A stretch of DNA of 64,000 bases from Acidobacteriota bacterium (GCA_016716435.1 JADJWI010000008.1:616001-680000); one strand, 5' to 3'. Counted from the stretch's first letter, positions 26,151-36,077 are shown. Numbers and translations: made by a program. The notes: generated by a model from the sequence alone, not told the origin.

Positions 26151-26663
26151 ATGAAAAAGATGCCTCAATTGATAGTGATGACCGTTGTTTGCTTTATTGT
26201 CTTTTACTTTCCTGTCTCTACTGCGGGGCAGGAAATAAAGGATTGCAAGTCTAAAATGAAGCACTTGATTCGCCAAAGTCCAAACATTGTCGTCGCAGAA
26301 GTGACCAAAGTTTATGAGGCGCCGGGAAGTTGGAGTTCAAGCTCCATTTTCAGCTACCAGAGGGTACTTTATAAAGCCGGAAAATCTATAAAAGGAGCAA
26401 GGGTACCTGAGACCCTACTCGTGCATCACGCCGTCATTGAAAATTCACCATTGGTTGACCGAACAGGAGGGCGGTTGTCTCCTAGTCTGTTTGTTGCGGG
26501 ATCCCGTTTCATACTCTTTCTCATTCCAAATGAACATCTCGAGAATCCCAACAAACCAAAGATGAAAAATTATCTTGTAACTGACTCCGATTGTGGTGTT
26601 GTAAAATACAGCGACGAAGTTATGGATGCGATTAACGAACTGATCTCTTCAGGTAATTTATAA
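26151..26663 (+). CDS. Small exported protein of unknown function
   Basis: A 170-residue protein with an N-terminal signal peptide (about 1-26, ending STAG). Two cysteines (CKSK near 31 and DCGVV near 146) could form a disulfide in the periplasm. A beta-rich middle carries LFVAGSRFILFLIPNE, a pattern seen in TIMP/NTR-like or unnamed exported folds, but I cannot assign it. It is probably co-transcribed with the preceding lipoprotein gene. Confidence 0.65.
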   Translation: MKKMPQLIVMTVVCFIVFYFPVSTAGQEIKDCKSKMKHLIRQSPNIVVAEVTKVYEAPGSWSSSSIFSYQRVLYKAGKSIKGARVPETLLVHHAVIENSPLVDRTGGRLSPSLFVAGSRFILFLIPNEHLENPNKPKMKNYLVTDSDCGVVKYSDEVMDAINELISSGNL

Positions 26664-27385
26664 ACCCACCGCAAAGAAATGACAGACGAAATAAAGGACA
26701 ATCTCTAACTCTGCAACCCGCCCCTTCCATATCATCCATATCTCCCGTTTCTCACGGATCACCATAGCTTTCCGGTTCAGGACTAAGGAAAATGGTTAAC
26801 AGTAATGGCGGGGATCTTACATCATCTCCGCGATGAGGGAATCTATCAACGCGGAGAACTCAGGGATCGCTGAGGCTCTTTGGTTGTGATCGGTTGTTTT
26901 AGTTCATTAGCTGTTAGCCATTAGCTCTAAGCCGTTAGCCGGCAATCAAGTTGCAATGACCCTTCATCAGTAGCCAGTAGCCAGTAGTCAGTAGTCAATA
27001 GCCAGAAGCCAGAAGCCAGAAGTGAGAAGTCAGAAGTCAGAAGTCAGAAGCCAGAAGTCAGAAGCCAGAAGCCAGAAGCCAGAAGTCAGAAGTCAGAAGT
27101 CAGAATCCAGAATGCTCATGCAAATTCCCGAGACGAAAAACCAAAGACCAAAGACCAAAGTCCAAAGACCAAAGACCCAAGCCCGACCCGCGTGTCCCAG
27201 ATGTTCCAGATGTTCCAAATGTCCCAAGCGTCCCAGATGTTCGCGGCGTTTCCGCGAACGCGCGATGCCCACAAAAAACAGAACACGCCCAATCCGGAAT
27301 CTGGAATCTGGAATCTGGTATCCGGAATCTGGAATCTGGAATCTGGAATCTGAAATGTCCCCCAAGTTGTTGCCGGGCGGGAAAT
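26664..27385. repeat. Intergenic short tandem repeat region
   Basis: No gene is visible. Between about 26900 and 27360 several tandem families follow one another: TTAGCC-type units; AGTAGCC/AGTAGTC then AGAAGTC/AGAAGCC heptamers (about 26970-27110); AAAGACC heptamers (27140-27180); 9-mers around GTTCCAGAT (27196-27242); and GGAATCT heptamers (27295-27355). Copies vary at one or two fixed positions. Confidence 0.85.
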
Positions 27386-27427
27386 TTGCTTAAATGCTCG
27401 TTTGCGAGAAATAAGGAATTAGCGACT

Positions 27428-28459
27428 ATGAGCAACGTATTTATTGATTCTCTGGCGGTGCATACTGAGGCCGAGTGGCTGGCGGCGGTGGCGTCGCTTG
27501 CGGCAGACATTCACGCGGTTGACCGCGACGCGACCGAGATCTGGTTTCGGTTCTATCCGCTCGATCTGGTGCGGTATCTGGAAGCGGCCGAGGACGCCGA
27601 GGAAGCGAAGAAAGGCATCGCGATGCAGGGCAATTTTGGCCTCGAGGACAAGATCGACACCTCGCACCGGTTTCTTTACGGGCACCGCTTCTGGCCGCAG
27701 GTAAGGGCGGCGGTCGCGGCGCGTGCCGAGGGTGATGCAGCGGGAGCAATCGCCGATGAGATCCGCGGCATCGCCAAGCAGGTCGCCGCCGATGCAAAGT
27801 CGAAAGAGAGCCTGACGCTCGGCATCGCCGCCGTTGGGTTGATGACACTTGTGCAGGTTGGGCCTGAGGCTTTCAAGGCGGCGTCCGGAGTTGCGGCCAA
27901 GCCCTCGGGGCTGATGGCGAAGTCGCCGGACGCGATAGTCGACTCGCGTGCGAAAGATGATTCGCAGGGCCTGCTCGGCTTCCTCAAAACCATCGATAAG
28001 GAATTCTCGGTCGTCCGCGATGAATACACCGGCGGGCGGTTCAAGGTGATCAACGACGAAGAGATCGCCTCGGCCTCGCAGAAAGACCACTCGCAGGATT
28101 GGCAGTCGGTGGACGAACGCTGCTGGGACGGCCCGGTGCCGATCGAATGCACAGCGGCATCGTGCGGAACCTGTTGGGTCGGCGTGCTCGGCGGTGCCGA
28201 AAAGCTCAGCGAGCCCTCGGTCCGCGAGCGAAAAGCAATGCGGGTCTTCGGCTATGACCAGCCCGAGGGCGAACGGCCGTTCATCCGCCTTGCATGCCAG
28301 GCAAAAGCAGCCGGCAACGTGACCATTGTCGTCCCGCCGTGGAATGCGGTCTTTGGCAAAAAGGTGCGGCACAACGTCGAGGACTCCGAGCTCGAACCCG
28401 TGACCACCTCGGCAAAACGGCTCCGCGACACGATCAACTCAGCCGTCTCGGGCGACTAG
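27428..28459 (+). CDS. Large protein with C-terminal 2Fe-2S ferredoxin-like domain
   Basis: A 343-residue soluble protein. Residues 1-230 are helical and unrecognised, with an Ala-rich stretch near 95-165. Residues about 240-330 look like a plant/adrenodoxin-type ferredoxin: CTAASCGTC (CX4CX2C) and a fourth cysteine in FIRLACQAK, which would bind a 2Fe-2S cluster. It ends 4 bp before the convergent antiporter stop. Its redox partner is not evident. Confidence 0.75.
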   Translation: MSNVFIDSLAVHTEAEWLAAVASLAADIHAVDRDATEIWFRFYPLDLVRYLEAAEDAEEAKKGIAMQGNFGLEDKIDTSHRFLYGHRFWPQVRAAVAARAEGDAAGAIADEIRGIAKQVAADAKSKESLTLGIAAVGLMTLVQVGPEAFKAASGVAAKPSGLMAKSPDAIVDSRAKDDSQGLLGFLKTIDKEFSVVRDEYTGGRFKVINDEEIASASQKDHSQDWQSVDERCWDGPVPIECTAASCGTCWVGVLGGAEKLSEPSVRERKAMRVFGYDQPEGERPFIRLACQAKAAGNVTIVVPPWNAVFGKKVRHNVEDSELEPVTTSAKRLRDTINSAVSGD

Positions 28460-28463
28460 GTTG

Positions 28464-30866
28464 CTAGACGTACTCTTCGTCCGCGTAGCACCAACCCCAG
28501 CTCTCGCCCGGCTCGAGCGAGGCGATCAGCGGGTGGCCGGCCGAATGAAAATGGGCCGAGGCATGCTTGTTCTTTGAGGTATCGCAACATCCCGTGTGGC
28601 CGCAGGTAAGGCAAATGCGAAGATGCACCCACGTTTCTCCCATCGCGATGCACTCCTCGCAGCCGGCCGCACTCGGGAAGACAGGCCGGATCATCTCAAC
28701 GTGCTCGCAGACCGAAGCATCGACGTTTGAGAGGTATGAAAACGGAGTTTCGGTGTCGATGCGTCGGGGCGAAACGGGGAGCGAAGCAAACCCGACCGGC
28801 AAGCTCTGAACTCCCGTCCCGGCCGATGCAGCAAGAGTATTCTCCGCTCTGAACGTCGCGGCATTCCGGGCAAAAGCCTCGGTCGAACCTTCGAGCAGCA
28901 GTTCGTCGCCCGCGAGCAGAATGAAGTCCGGTCCGAGCTTTTCAAAGGTCTCCGAAGCACGGGTCGCCTTTCGGACGATCAGCCCGCTCTCGCCCGAGAG
29001 TTCTGCATCCGTGATCGAAAGTCCTGCGATCGCCGAACCTTCCCGGACGGTAACCGTTCGCGAATCAAAGCAGCCCTCGCCGGTCTCACAGGCAAATTCG
29101 GAGTCCTGCATTCGGACCGTTTCTGCCATCAGGGCAGCGTAGCCGTCACGGCGTGCGAGGTCTTCTAACCGGTCGATCTCTTCCGCCGCGACGCGGTACT
29201 CACGGAGCACCTCTCCAAAGAGTTGAACGATCGATTCGAACTCCTCGGAAATCACCTCGTCCGCACCGGCGGCGATCAAGTGCTCGGCATCGGCAGAATA
29301 TCGCGTGCGAACGACGATGCGGAGAGTCGGATTCAGTTGGCGGGTGACGGAGACGATCTTATGTGCTGTCGCGGGGTTATCATCGGCAATAACGACGATC
29401 TTCGCCCGTTCGATCCCGACGTGCCGGAGCAGAAATGGCCGCGAGGCATCACCGCGAATAACGGGAAGCCCTTCGGATTCAGCCTCGTTGGCACCGGTCG
29501 GGCTCAGCGTGGTGATCACGTATGGGATGCCCGAACCCGCCACGACGCGAACAAGCGAACGGGCCGCCGGTCCATAGCCCGCGACGATGAGGTGATCTTC
29601 CAGATCGATCGGGTGCTCAGCCTGTTCGTCTTCGGTCTCCGGAGAGTCCGGCACCCTATCGAGATTTGCCGAGAACCGGGCCGATGCCTTGCCTCCGAGG
29701 CTCATCAGCAGCGGCGTCGCCACCATAAGGCCGACAGTTGCGGCGATGAAGGTCTGCGAACCCGTTTCGGCCGCTCCGGCGGGGAACAGCCCGGCTTCGC
29801 GGCCTGCCCGCTCCAGAACGAACGAGAACTCGCCGATCTGAGCTAGCGTAAGTGCAGACGCGGCGGCGATCGGACCCGAATAGCCGAGTGCCTTAACGCT
29901 GATCCAGGTCGTCGCAACTTTGATGATCAAAACAGCAACGATCACACCAACCACCAACGGAAGGTTCGCAAGGAGAAACGAAAGGTCAAGCAGCATCCCG
30001 ACCGAGATGAAAAAGGTAGCGGAGAAAAGTATCTGGAGCGGAAGCGTTTCGCTCAAAGCATGTTGGGAGAATCGACTCTCGCTTACCATCAGCCCGGCGA
30101 GAAATGCACCGAGCGAGAGGCTCACGCCCGCGAGGCTTGTGAGATACGCAGTGCCGAAACAGATAGCGATAACGGTAAGGAGAAATAGCTCCGGCGAGCA
30201 GGTCAAGGCGACGGACTCGAGGATTTTCGGCATTATCCGGCGGGCAACGACTAGCACAAGCAGGATGATGCCGATAGCGGTCCCAAGTGCGGTCGCGATC
30301 TGCCCAACCCCGCCATCGCTTCCGCCTGCGAGCACCGGTACAAGAAGCACCATGACGACGATGGCGAGATCCTGGAAGATCAGGAGGCCGAGAGCTACCT
30401 GGCCGGGTTCCGAATTTGTTTCGCCCTTGTCGGCGAGCAGCTTGAGCACGATCGCGGTCGAGCTTAGAGCAACAAGCATTCCCGTAAAGATCGCAGCAGG
30501 CACGCTAACCCCAAAGGTATACAGGATCCCGGCAACTACCGCGATGGTCGCACCGACCTGCAGGGTGCCTCCGCCGAATATGAGTTTTTGGATGCGAGCT
30601 AGTTTTTCGAGGCTGAACTCGATACCGATAGTAAAGAGTAAGAGAATGACGCCGATCTCTGCAGTTGCATCAACAAGCTCGCGGTCTTTCACAAGCCCCA
30701 GAGCATATGGGCCGATGAAGACTCCCGCGACCAGGAACCCGACGATCGGTACAAGTCGGAGACGGAAACAAATGTATGCGATCAGAGCGCCCGCGACGAT
30801 CAATGCAACGGTCTCTGTCAGGAATTGCGGGACGGCTCCCGCGGCGAGAACAGGTTCGATGTACAT
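28464..30866 (-). CDS. Kef-type cation/proton antiporter with RCK domains and UBP zinc finger
   Basis: An 800-residue CPA2 antiporter. About 12 transmembrane helices span residues 10-395. A TrkA-N nucleotide-binding domain follows (HLIVAGYGPAARSLVRVV) with VIRGDASRP, then a TrkA-C domain (about 590-680). The last 80 residues form a ubiquitin-hydrolase-type zinc finger: CEHV, CEEC, CLTCGHTGCCD, HASAHFHSAGHP and WCY. It should exchange K+ or Na+ for H+ under nucleotide control; the zinc-finger ligand in bacteria is unknown. Confidence 0.9.
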   Translation of the reverse strand: MYIEPVLAAGAVPQFLTETVALIVAGALIAYICFRLRLVPIVGFLVAGVFIGPYALGLVKDRELVDATAEIGVILLLFTIGIEFSLEKLARIQKLIFGGGTLQVGATIAVVAGILYTFGVSVPAAIFTGMLVALSSTAIVLKLLADKGETNSEPGQVALGLLIFQDLAIVVMVLLVPVLAGGSDGGVGQIATALGTAIGIILLVLVVARRIMPKILESVALTCSPELFLLTVIAICFGTAYLTSLAGVSLSLGAFLAGLMVSESRFSQHALSETLPLQILFSATFFISVGMLLDLSFLLANLPLVVGVIVAVLIIKVATTWISVKALGYSGPIAAASALTLAQIGEFSFVLERAGREAGLFPAGAAETGSQTFIAATVGLMVATPLLMSLGGKASARFSANLDRVPDSPETEDEQAEHPIDLEDHLIVAGYGPAARSLVRVVAGSGIPYVITTLSPTGANEAESEGLPVIRGDASRPFLLRHVGIERAKIVVIADDNPATAHKIVSVTRQLNPTLRIVVRTRYSADAEHLIAAGADEVISEEFESIVQLFGEVLREYRVAAEEIDRLEDLARRDGYAALMAETVRMQDSEFACETGEGCFDSRTVTVREGSAIAGLSITDAELSGESGLIVRKATRASETFEKLGPDFILLAGDELLLEGSTEAFARNAATFRAENTLAASAGTGVQSLPVGFASLPVSPRRIDTETPFSYLSNVDASVCEHVEMIRPVFPSAAGCEECIAMGETWVHLRICLTCGHTGCCDTSKNKHASAHFHSAGHPLIASLEPGESWGWCYADEEYV

Positions 30867-30984
30867 AGTATCCCTGCGGCCCGAAAGGCCGGATCAATAA
30901 ATGCGAGGGTTTCCCCCCTTTGCTCTTGTCAACGAATTAAGTAAAAATCCCATTTTACCGAGCGAAGTGCAAGAAAGGTGTTAA

Positions 30985-31872
30985 ATGCCCGGATCAAAGA
31001 CCGAACAGTTCAATCCCGTTTTGCTGGTTGTGATCGCGGTTCTGCTGTGGAGCACCGGCGGCCTTTTCATAAAGCTGACGACGCTCGATGCGTTTTCGGT
31101 CAATATGGGCCGGTCGCTATTTGCGGCGGTCGTCGTCGCGGCGTTCACCTATAGAAAGGGCCTCAAGCTTGACCGCTACACGCTCTTCGCGTCGTTCCTT
31201 TACGCGGCGACGCTTACGTCATTCGTTTACGCTACCAAGAACACGACCGCGGCGAATGCGATCTTCCTGCAGTACACGGCCCCGATCTACGTTCTCGTTC
31301 TCGCACCGTTCTTGATCCGCGAGAGCTTCCACGTTCGCGACCTGGTTACAGTGCTGCTCTGCATCGCGGGAATGTCGCTCTTCTTTCTTGATAATGCAAC
31401 TTCGGCGACGGCTCCGGACCCATTCTCCGGTAATATCGCGGGCCTCATTTCGGGCGTCTGTTTCGGGCTTTACTTCATCTTTCTGCGGCACCCGAAGTCC
31501 GTACAAAGAAACCCGGCGGTCTCGGTATTTTACGGCAACCTGATCATCGTTTTGGTGATGCTCCCGCTCATCGCCCAATCGCCACCGGCAGCGATCACCA
31601 CCAACGACCTTCTCGCCATCGCGTTTCTCGGGATCTTCCAGATCGGCATCGCGTATATTCTTTTCACAAAGGGAGTTGCGGCGGGTGTTCGGCCTCTTGA
31701 TGCGAGCATCATTGGCTTTATCGAGCCACTGATAAATCCGATCTGGGTGCTGCTTTTTGTTGGCGAGATACCGACCATCTGGGCCGTGATCGGCGGAGCG
31801 GTCATCATCACAGCCGTTGCCGTTCATACCATCCGCCAATACACCCGAAAAGCCGTCTCGGCCGAGGCTTGA
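30985..31872 (+). CDS. EamA/DMT-family transporter
   Basis: A 295-residue membrane protein with about ten transmembrane helices in two EamA halves (VIAVLLWSTGGLFIKL; GNIAGLISGVCFGLYFIF). The family exports or imports small metabolites; substrate cannot be told from sequence. It is divergent from the antiporter gene and upstream of pckG by 173 bp. Confidence 0.9.
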   Translation: MPGSKTEQFNPVLLVVIAVLLWSTGGLFIKLTTLDAFSVNMGRSLFAAVVVAAFTYRKGLKLDRYTLFASFLYAATLTSFVYATKNTTAANAIFLQYTAPIYVLVLAPFLIRESFHVRDLVTVLLCIAGMSLFFLDNATSATAPDPFSGNIAGLISGVCFGLYFIFLRHPKSVQRNPAVSVFYGNLIIVLVMLPLIAQSPPAAITTNDLLAIAFLGIFQIGIAYILFTKGVAAGVRPLDASIIGFIEPLINPIWVLLFVGEIPTIWAVIGGAVIITAVAVHTIRQYTRKAVSAEA

Positions 31873-31923
31873 TGCTGCCCGGAGTGCGAAACCCCGAAAC
31901 CGCTCCAAAGTGTTGCCCGAAAG

Positions 31924-31951
31924 TTAACTTTTGACCTTATCTTGTGATAAT
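31924..31951 (+). promoter_or_regulatory. Possible pckG promoter
   Basis: TTAACT and an extended -10 TGTGATAAT are separated by 16 bp, about 95 bp before the pckG start. Strength is moderate. Confidence 0.35.
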
Positions 31952-32045
31952 CTTTCGAAATACTTCCAAAAGCGGCCGGTTATTGACCGTTTAGATTTTA
32001 GACCTGAAGATTTAACAACGAATTAAGATCAAGAGAGCTAAATTT

Positions 32046-33938
32046 ATGGCTAATTACACGATTCCCGAGAATATCAAGAATGAAGAACTCCGCCGTTGGG
32101 TTACCGACATGGCGGAGCTTTGCGAACCCGATGCGGTCTATCTCTGCGATGGCTCGCAGGAAGAATACGACCGGCTATGCGATGAAATGGTCGCGGCCGG
32201 GACATTCATCCGGCTCAACCAGGAGAAGCGGCCGAACAGTTTTCTGGCACGCTCGCACCCTTCGGACGTCGCCCGCGTTGAGGACCGCACCTACATCTGC
32301 TCGCTTTCGAAAGGCGATGCCGGCCCGACCAATAACTGGATGGCCCCGAAGGAAATGAAGGCGATCCTTACGCCGAAGTTCCGCGGTTCGATGCGTGGCC
32401 GGACGATGTACGTCATCCCGTTCTGCATGGGCCCGATCGGTTCGCCGATCTCGCAGTTTGGCGTCCAGGTGACCGATTCGCCCTATGTCGTCGTCAATAT
32501 GAAGATCATGACGCGAATGGGCACCAAGGCTCTTGAAGCTCTGGGAGATGGCGAATTTGTGCATTGTCTCCACTCGGTCGGTATGCCGCTCGCGGAAGGC
32601 CAGCAGGATGTGCCGTGGCCGTGCTCGCCCGATCCAAAGGACAAATACATTGTCCATTTCCCGGAAGAGCGTTCGATCATCTCATACGGCTCGGGATACG
32701 GCGGAAACGCCCTTCTCGGCAAGAAGTGCCTCGCTCTTCGCATCGCCTCGACGCTTGGCCGCGAGCAAGGATGGCTTGCTGAGCATATGCTGATCGTCGG
32801 CGTAAAATCGCCGGACGGCCGCAAGGATTACGTTTGTGCGGCGTTCCCGTCTGCCTGCGGAAAGACCAATTTCGCGATGCTCATTCCGCCGAAGGAATTC
32901 CGCGAAGAAGGTTGGGAAGTGACGACCGTTGGCGACGACATCGCCTGGATCAAGCCCGATGAACACGGCAAGCTTCATGCAATCAACCCCGAAGCCGGAT
33001 TCTTCGGTGTCGCTCCGGGAACGAGCTATGACTCGAACCCGAACGCGATGGAGTCGATCAAGGAAAACACGATCTTTACTAATGTAGCCTTGACTGACGA
33101 CGGCGACATCTGGTGGGAAGGCATGGACGGCGACGCTCCGGCACACGCCATCGATTGGCAGGGCAATGACTGGACGCCTGCGAGCGAAAAGCCCGCCGCT
33201 CACCCGAACGCACGTTTCACAGCACCGATAACACAGTGCCCGGTGGTTGACGAGCACTTTGACAACCCCAAGGGCGTGCCGGTCTCGGCATTCATCTTCG
33301 GTGGCCGCCGCAATACGGTCGTGCCGCTCATTCAGCAGTCGTTCAATTGGGCATTCGGCGTTTACATGGCTGCTACGATGGGCTCGGAGATGACAGCAGC
33401 CGCCTTTGGAAACATCGGTGAGGTCCGCCGCGATCCTTTTGCCATGCTGCCCTTCGCTGGTTATCACATGGGCGAATACTTCTCGCACTGGCTTGACCTC
33501 GGCCGCAAGATCCCGGAGCCGCCGCGTATCTTCTCGGTCAATTGGTTCCGCAAGGACGAGAACGGCAAGTTCCTTTGGCCTGGATTTGGCGAGAACTTCC
33601 GCGTCCTGAAGTGGATCGTCGAGCGTTCGCACGGCAAGTCGAAGGGCACCGAGACACCGCTCGGCTGGATGCCGCGTTACCAGGACATGGACTGGCGTGG
33701 GCTTGATTTCACTCGCGACCAATGGAACACGGTTATGAAGCTCGACCGCGATATGTGGATCAAGGAAATATCGACCCACGACGACCTCTTCTTCAAGCTC
33801 TACGACCGCCTCCCGAAGGAGATGACCTTCATCCGCGAATTGCTCGTCTCGAACCTCTGGCGTTCGCCGGAGCTCGGGCTTGCAACCCCGCGTCCGGAGG
33901 AAGAGCTTCCGACCAAGGCAGTGGCCAAGGGCGAATAG
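32046..33938 (+). CDS. pckG: Phosphoenolpyruvate carboxykinase (GTP)
   Basis: A 630-residue GTP-dependent PEPCK interconverting oxaloacetate and PEP, the entry to gluconeogenesis. Motifs include the P-loop FPSACGKTNFAM with the reactive cysteine, the metal/kinase segment GDDIAWI, and substrate-binding FCMGPIGSP. It is full length for the GTP-type family. It is monocistronic with its own terminator. Confidence 0.97.
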   Translation: MANYTIPENIKNEELRRWVTDMAELCEPDAVYLCDGSQEEYDRLCDEMVAAGTFIRLNQEKRPNSFLARSHPSDVARVEDRTYICSLSKGDAGPTNNWMAPKEMKAILTPKFRGSMRGRTMYVIPFCMGPIGSPISQFGVQVTDSPYVVVNMKIMTRMGTKALEALGDGEFVHCLHSVGMPLAEGQQDVPWPCSPDPKDKYIVHFPEERSIISYGSGYGGNALLGKKCLALRIASTLGREQGWLAEHMLIVGVKSPDGRKDYVCAAFPSACGKTNFAMLIPPKEFREEGWEVTTVGDDIAWIKPDEHGKLHAINPEAGFFGVAPGTSYDSNPNAMESIKENTIFTNVALTDDGDIWWEGMDGDAPAHAIDWQGNDWTPASEKPAAHPNARFTAPITQCPVVDEHFDNPKGVPVSAFIFGGRRNTVVPLIQQSFNWAFGVYMAATMGSEMTAAAFGNIGEVRRDPFAMLPFAGYHMGEYFSHWLDLGRKIPEPPRIFSVNWFRKDENGKFLWPGFGENFRVLKWIVERSHGKSKGTETPLGWMPRYQDMDWRGLDFTRDQWNTVMKLDRDMWIKEISTHDDLFFKLYDRLPKEMTFIRELLVSNLWRSPELGLATPRPEEELPTKAVAKGE

Positions 33939-33962
33939 CCGCCGGTTACAAACAAACGAAAG

Positions 33963-33995
33963 ACGCGAGGTGCAGCAACGCCTCGCGTTTTTCTT
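33963..33995 (+). terminator. Terminator of pckG
   Basis: ACGCGAGG and CCTCGCGT pair around a 10-nt loop, followed by TTTTTCTTT. Confidence 0.9.
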
Positions 33996-34090
33996 TCCCG
34001 CCCTCCACCTCCGCCGCCAAAGGCGCCAGCCGGCTGCTGACTAACAGTTATGGTGCTGGAAAGTGTTAAAGGGCTTGAAGTGTTTTTGTT

Positions 34091-34759
34091 CTACCGCCGC
34101 TTTGCCGGGATAAACCAGTATTCGGTCTCCCACAACCAATACTCTTTCCGATGTACGTAGTAAAAGCTGATCCGGTCGGCCGGGAGTTTTGTGTAGCGTT
34201 CAAATGTTTCCCGGACGTCCTTGGCCGTCTGAAGCCGGGAGCTTACTGTTGGCCCGACGATTACCACCCTCGCCATCGACCCGGGATTGTCCAGAATAAG
34301 CTTTGCAAAAAGATCAAGTGAGAACGTAGGGCAAATGGTTTCTGAATGTTCTCCACCATACCTGAATGGTTTGGTCAGGTCCGGTTCCGGAAGGGCAATG
34401 GGCTTAAACGCGGGAGCGTCTGCCCCAAGAGGCACCCGCCAAAATTGGTTTTCCGAACCCATCTCGTTGCCGACAAGCACAATGGAGATCCGTTCGCGAT
34501 CAAATCGCCTCGTGAAGATACTCGCCTCAACCATCCTCTGAAATGCTCTCGGATTTCGATTCGCTTCAGAGATCAGGACATAACCTCTGTCACCGGGGTT
34601 ATTCTGCAGCTCCACAATAAAGGCGTCCAGACGAGCCAAAAGGTCACCGCACTGCACATCCCCAAACTCATCGAACAAAACTGCCTTAGGCGTTTCCTGC
34701 CCGAGCGTCGACCCGAATAGCGATACGGCAATGATCAAAACGAAAGCAAAACGCCGCAC
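34091..34759 (-). CDS. Exported protein of unknown function
   Basis: A 222-residue protein. The likely start is GTG at 34759 (VRRFAFVLIIAVSLFGSTLG), which gives a signal peptide ending before QETPK. The frame is open further to 35017, but that part looks like intergenic repeat. The mature part has a conserved-looking VLFDEFGDVQCGDLLARLDA segment and ends with aromatic-rich KEYWLWETEYWF. A similar layout occurs in secreted proteins of unknown role in this lineage; no catalytic motif is seen. Confidence 0.65.
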   Translation of the reverse strand: MRRFAFVLIIAVSLFGSTLGQETPKAVLFDEFGDVQCGDLLARLDAFIVELQNNPGDRGYVLISEANRNPRAFQRMVEASIFTRRFDRERISIVLVGNEMGSENQFWRVPLGADAPAFKPIALPEPDLTKPFRYGGEHSETICPTFSLDLFAKLILDNPGSMARVVIVGPTVSSRLQTAKDVRETFERYTKLPADRISFYYVHRKEYWLWETEYWFIPAKRR

Positions 34760-34959
34760 CAGATCAGCACGCGGTTTGAGGACGTCAATAAAATACTGAC
34801 CAGAAAACACAGCCCGATTATACCATTCAACTCTGATCGAACAGGAAAATGTGTCTGCACCTGTTCGGATCGGTGCTGAGGCCGTGACTCCAAAACCGCT
34901 ACACGAACTTCCTCCTTTTTGATCGGATTTCAAAGCAGCCAAAAGCTCTCGCCGGGTTC

Positions 34960-35600
34960 TGACCCAAATGATGAATGATGAATTTGGAGTCTGGAATCCG
35001 AATGCGGAAGCCCGCACGTAAGTAAGGGCGGTTCATCCGACTTGAATTTCACCCGTCCGTCAATCACACAGGCGGAAACCCGACCCGTAGGGAGGGTGTC
35101 TGTTAAAAGGAGAAAGGAGAAAGGAGAAAGGAGAAAGGAGAAAGGAGAAAGGAGAAAGGAGAAAGGAAAAGGGATAGAGTAGAACAGAATACCGTTTTCT
35201 TGTTTTCTGCTTTCGTGGTTCGAAGAACGATTTGATGGGCCGATGCCACCGTCTTCGACGACTTCGGTGGGCTGCATCGGATGTAAAGCTTTTGCTGACG
35301 CGCGGGCTTCCGCATTTGGTCACGCCTAAACGCGTAACTCTTACGGCCGGCTAAGGCCGGGACTCAAAACGACGGGCTGAAGCCGGGACTCGAAACCTTC
35401 TACCACCCCGTCCGCCGAAGCGGCGTCCACCCCTCCTAATCAAGGAGGGGAGCTTTCGGAATCCGGAATCTGGAATTACAAACTTCGCAACTTTCGAAAC
35501 TTCGCAACTCGGTAACTCTGCAACTCTGCAACTTTCGCAACTTCGCAACTATCCAGAACTTCCATATCATCCATATCTTCCATATCTCACGCATCGCCGT
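34960..35600. repeat. Composite repeat region, mostly inverted relative to the 25-kb block
   Basis: This holds a GAAAGGA heptamer array (about 35105-35167), the 18-mer at 35243-35260 that is the exact reverse complement of 25366-25383, GGC-TAA-GCC type palindromes (35342-35400), and TTCGCAAC octamers (about 35482-35550) that are the reverse complement of the 25-kb octamer. No gene is visible between 34760 and 36013. Confidence 0.8.
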
Positions 35601-35639
35601 TCACTTTGGGTTTAGGGCCTAGGAGAATGGACAGCGGAG

Positions 35640-36012
35640 GAAAGTGAGCGGTGAGCAGAGGCCGAATATTTGTAGCGATCAGCTCTAAGCCATTAGCCGT
35701 TAGCTGTTAGCCGGAGACCCAAGACCGAAGACGAAAGTCCATTTTTAACCAATTTACAATGGTTCAATTAACAATTGACAGTTCGGAAAGTTGCCAAAGC
35801 TCGAAAACCACGTTCCGAGCGGCTAATGCCCAAAAACCGAAGGCCGTTTCACGCGTTTCAAGTGTTTCAGGCGATTCACTTCTTTCATCCGTTTCAAATG
35901 TTTCAGAAACATATGCCTCTTTTTAGAAATGAAACACCTCGCGATCGGGACCCCGAACTCCGGGTGCAGTGGCACAAGCCCGCTAGGCGGACATGTGCGG
36001 CGACACAGCACG
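35640..36012. repeat. Repeat-like intergenic tail
   Basis: TTAGCC-type units occur at 35685-35715, and 9-bp units around GTTTCA (about 35849-35910) recur five or six times. A frame is open here on the plus strand, but its translation is repetitive and antisense to the next gene, so I do not call it. Confidence 0.55.
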
Positions 36013-36047
36013 AAAAAAGGCCCCGCGGAGCGTGTCCGCGAGGCCCT
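36013..36047 (-). terminator. Terminator of the 583-residue exported protein gene
   Basis: On the minus strand, GGGCCTCGCGGA pairs with TCCGCGGGGCC around CACGC, followed by TTTTTT, 31 bp after the stop. Confidence 0.9.
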
Positions 36048-36077
36048 CTGTATGCTTTTTATGCTTTTTGTTACCTC

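Noticed and set aside
27000..27110. CRISPR array
   Set aside because: Units are only 7 bp and contiguous, with no unique spacers and no cas genes nearby.
29920..30900. Plus-strand 326-codon frame opposite the Kef antiporter
   Set aside because: Translation is Ser/Thr/Arg-rich with no domain; the minus strand encodes a full antiporter.
32682..33779. Minus-strand 365-codon frame opposite pckG
   Set aside because: Antisense to a complete PEPCK with conserved motifs.
34760..35017. N-terminal extension of the exported protein ending at 34091
   Set aside because: The added residues lack a signal and are coded by repeat-like DNA; the GTG at 34759 directly precedes a signal peptide.
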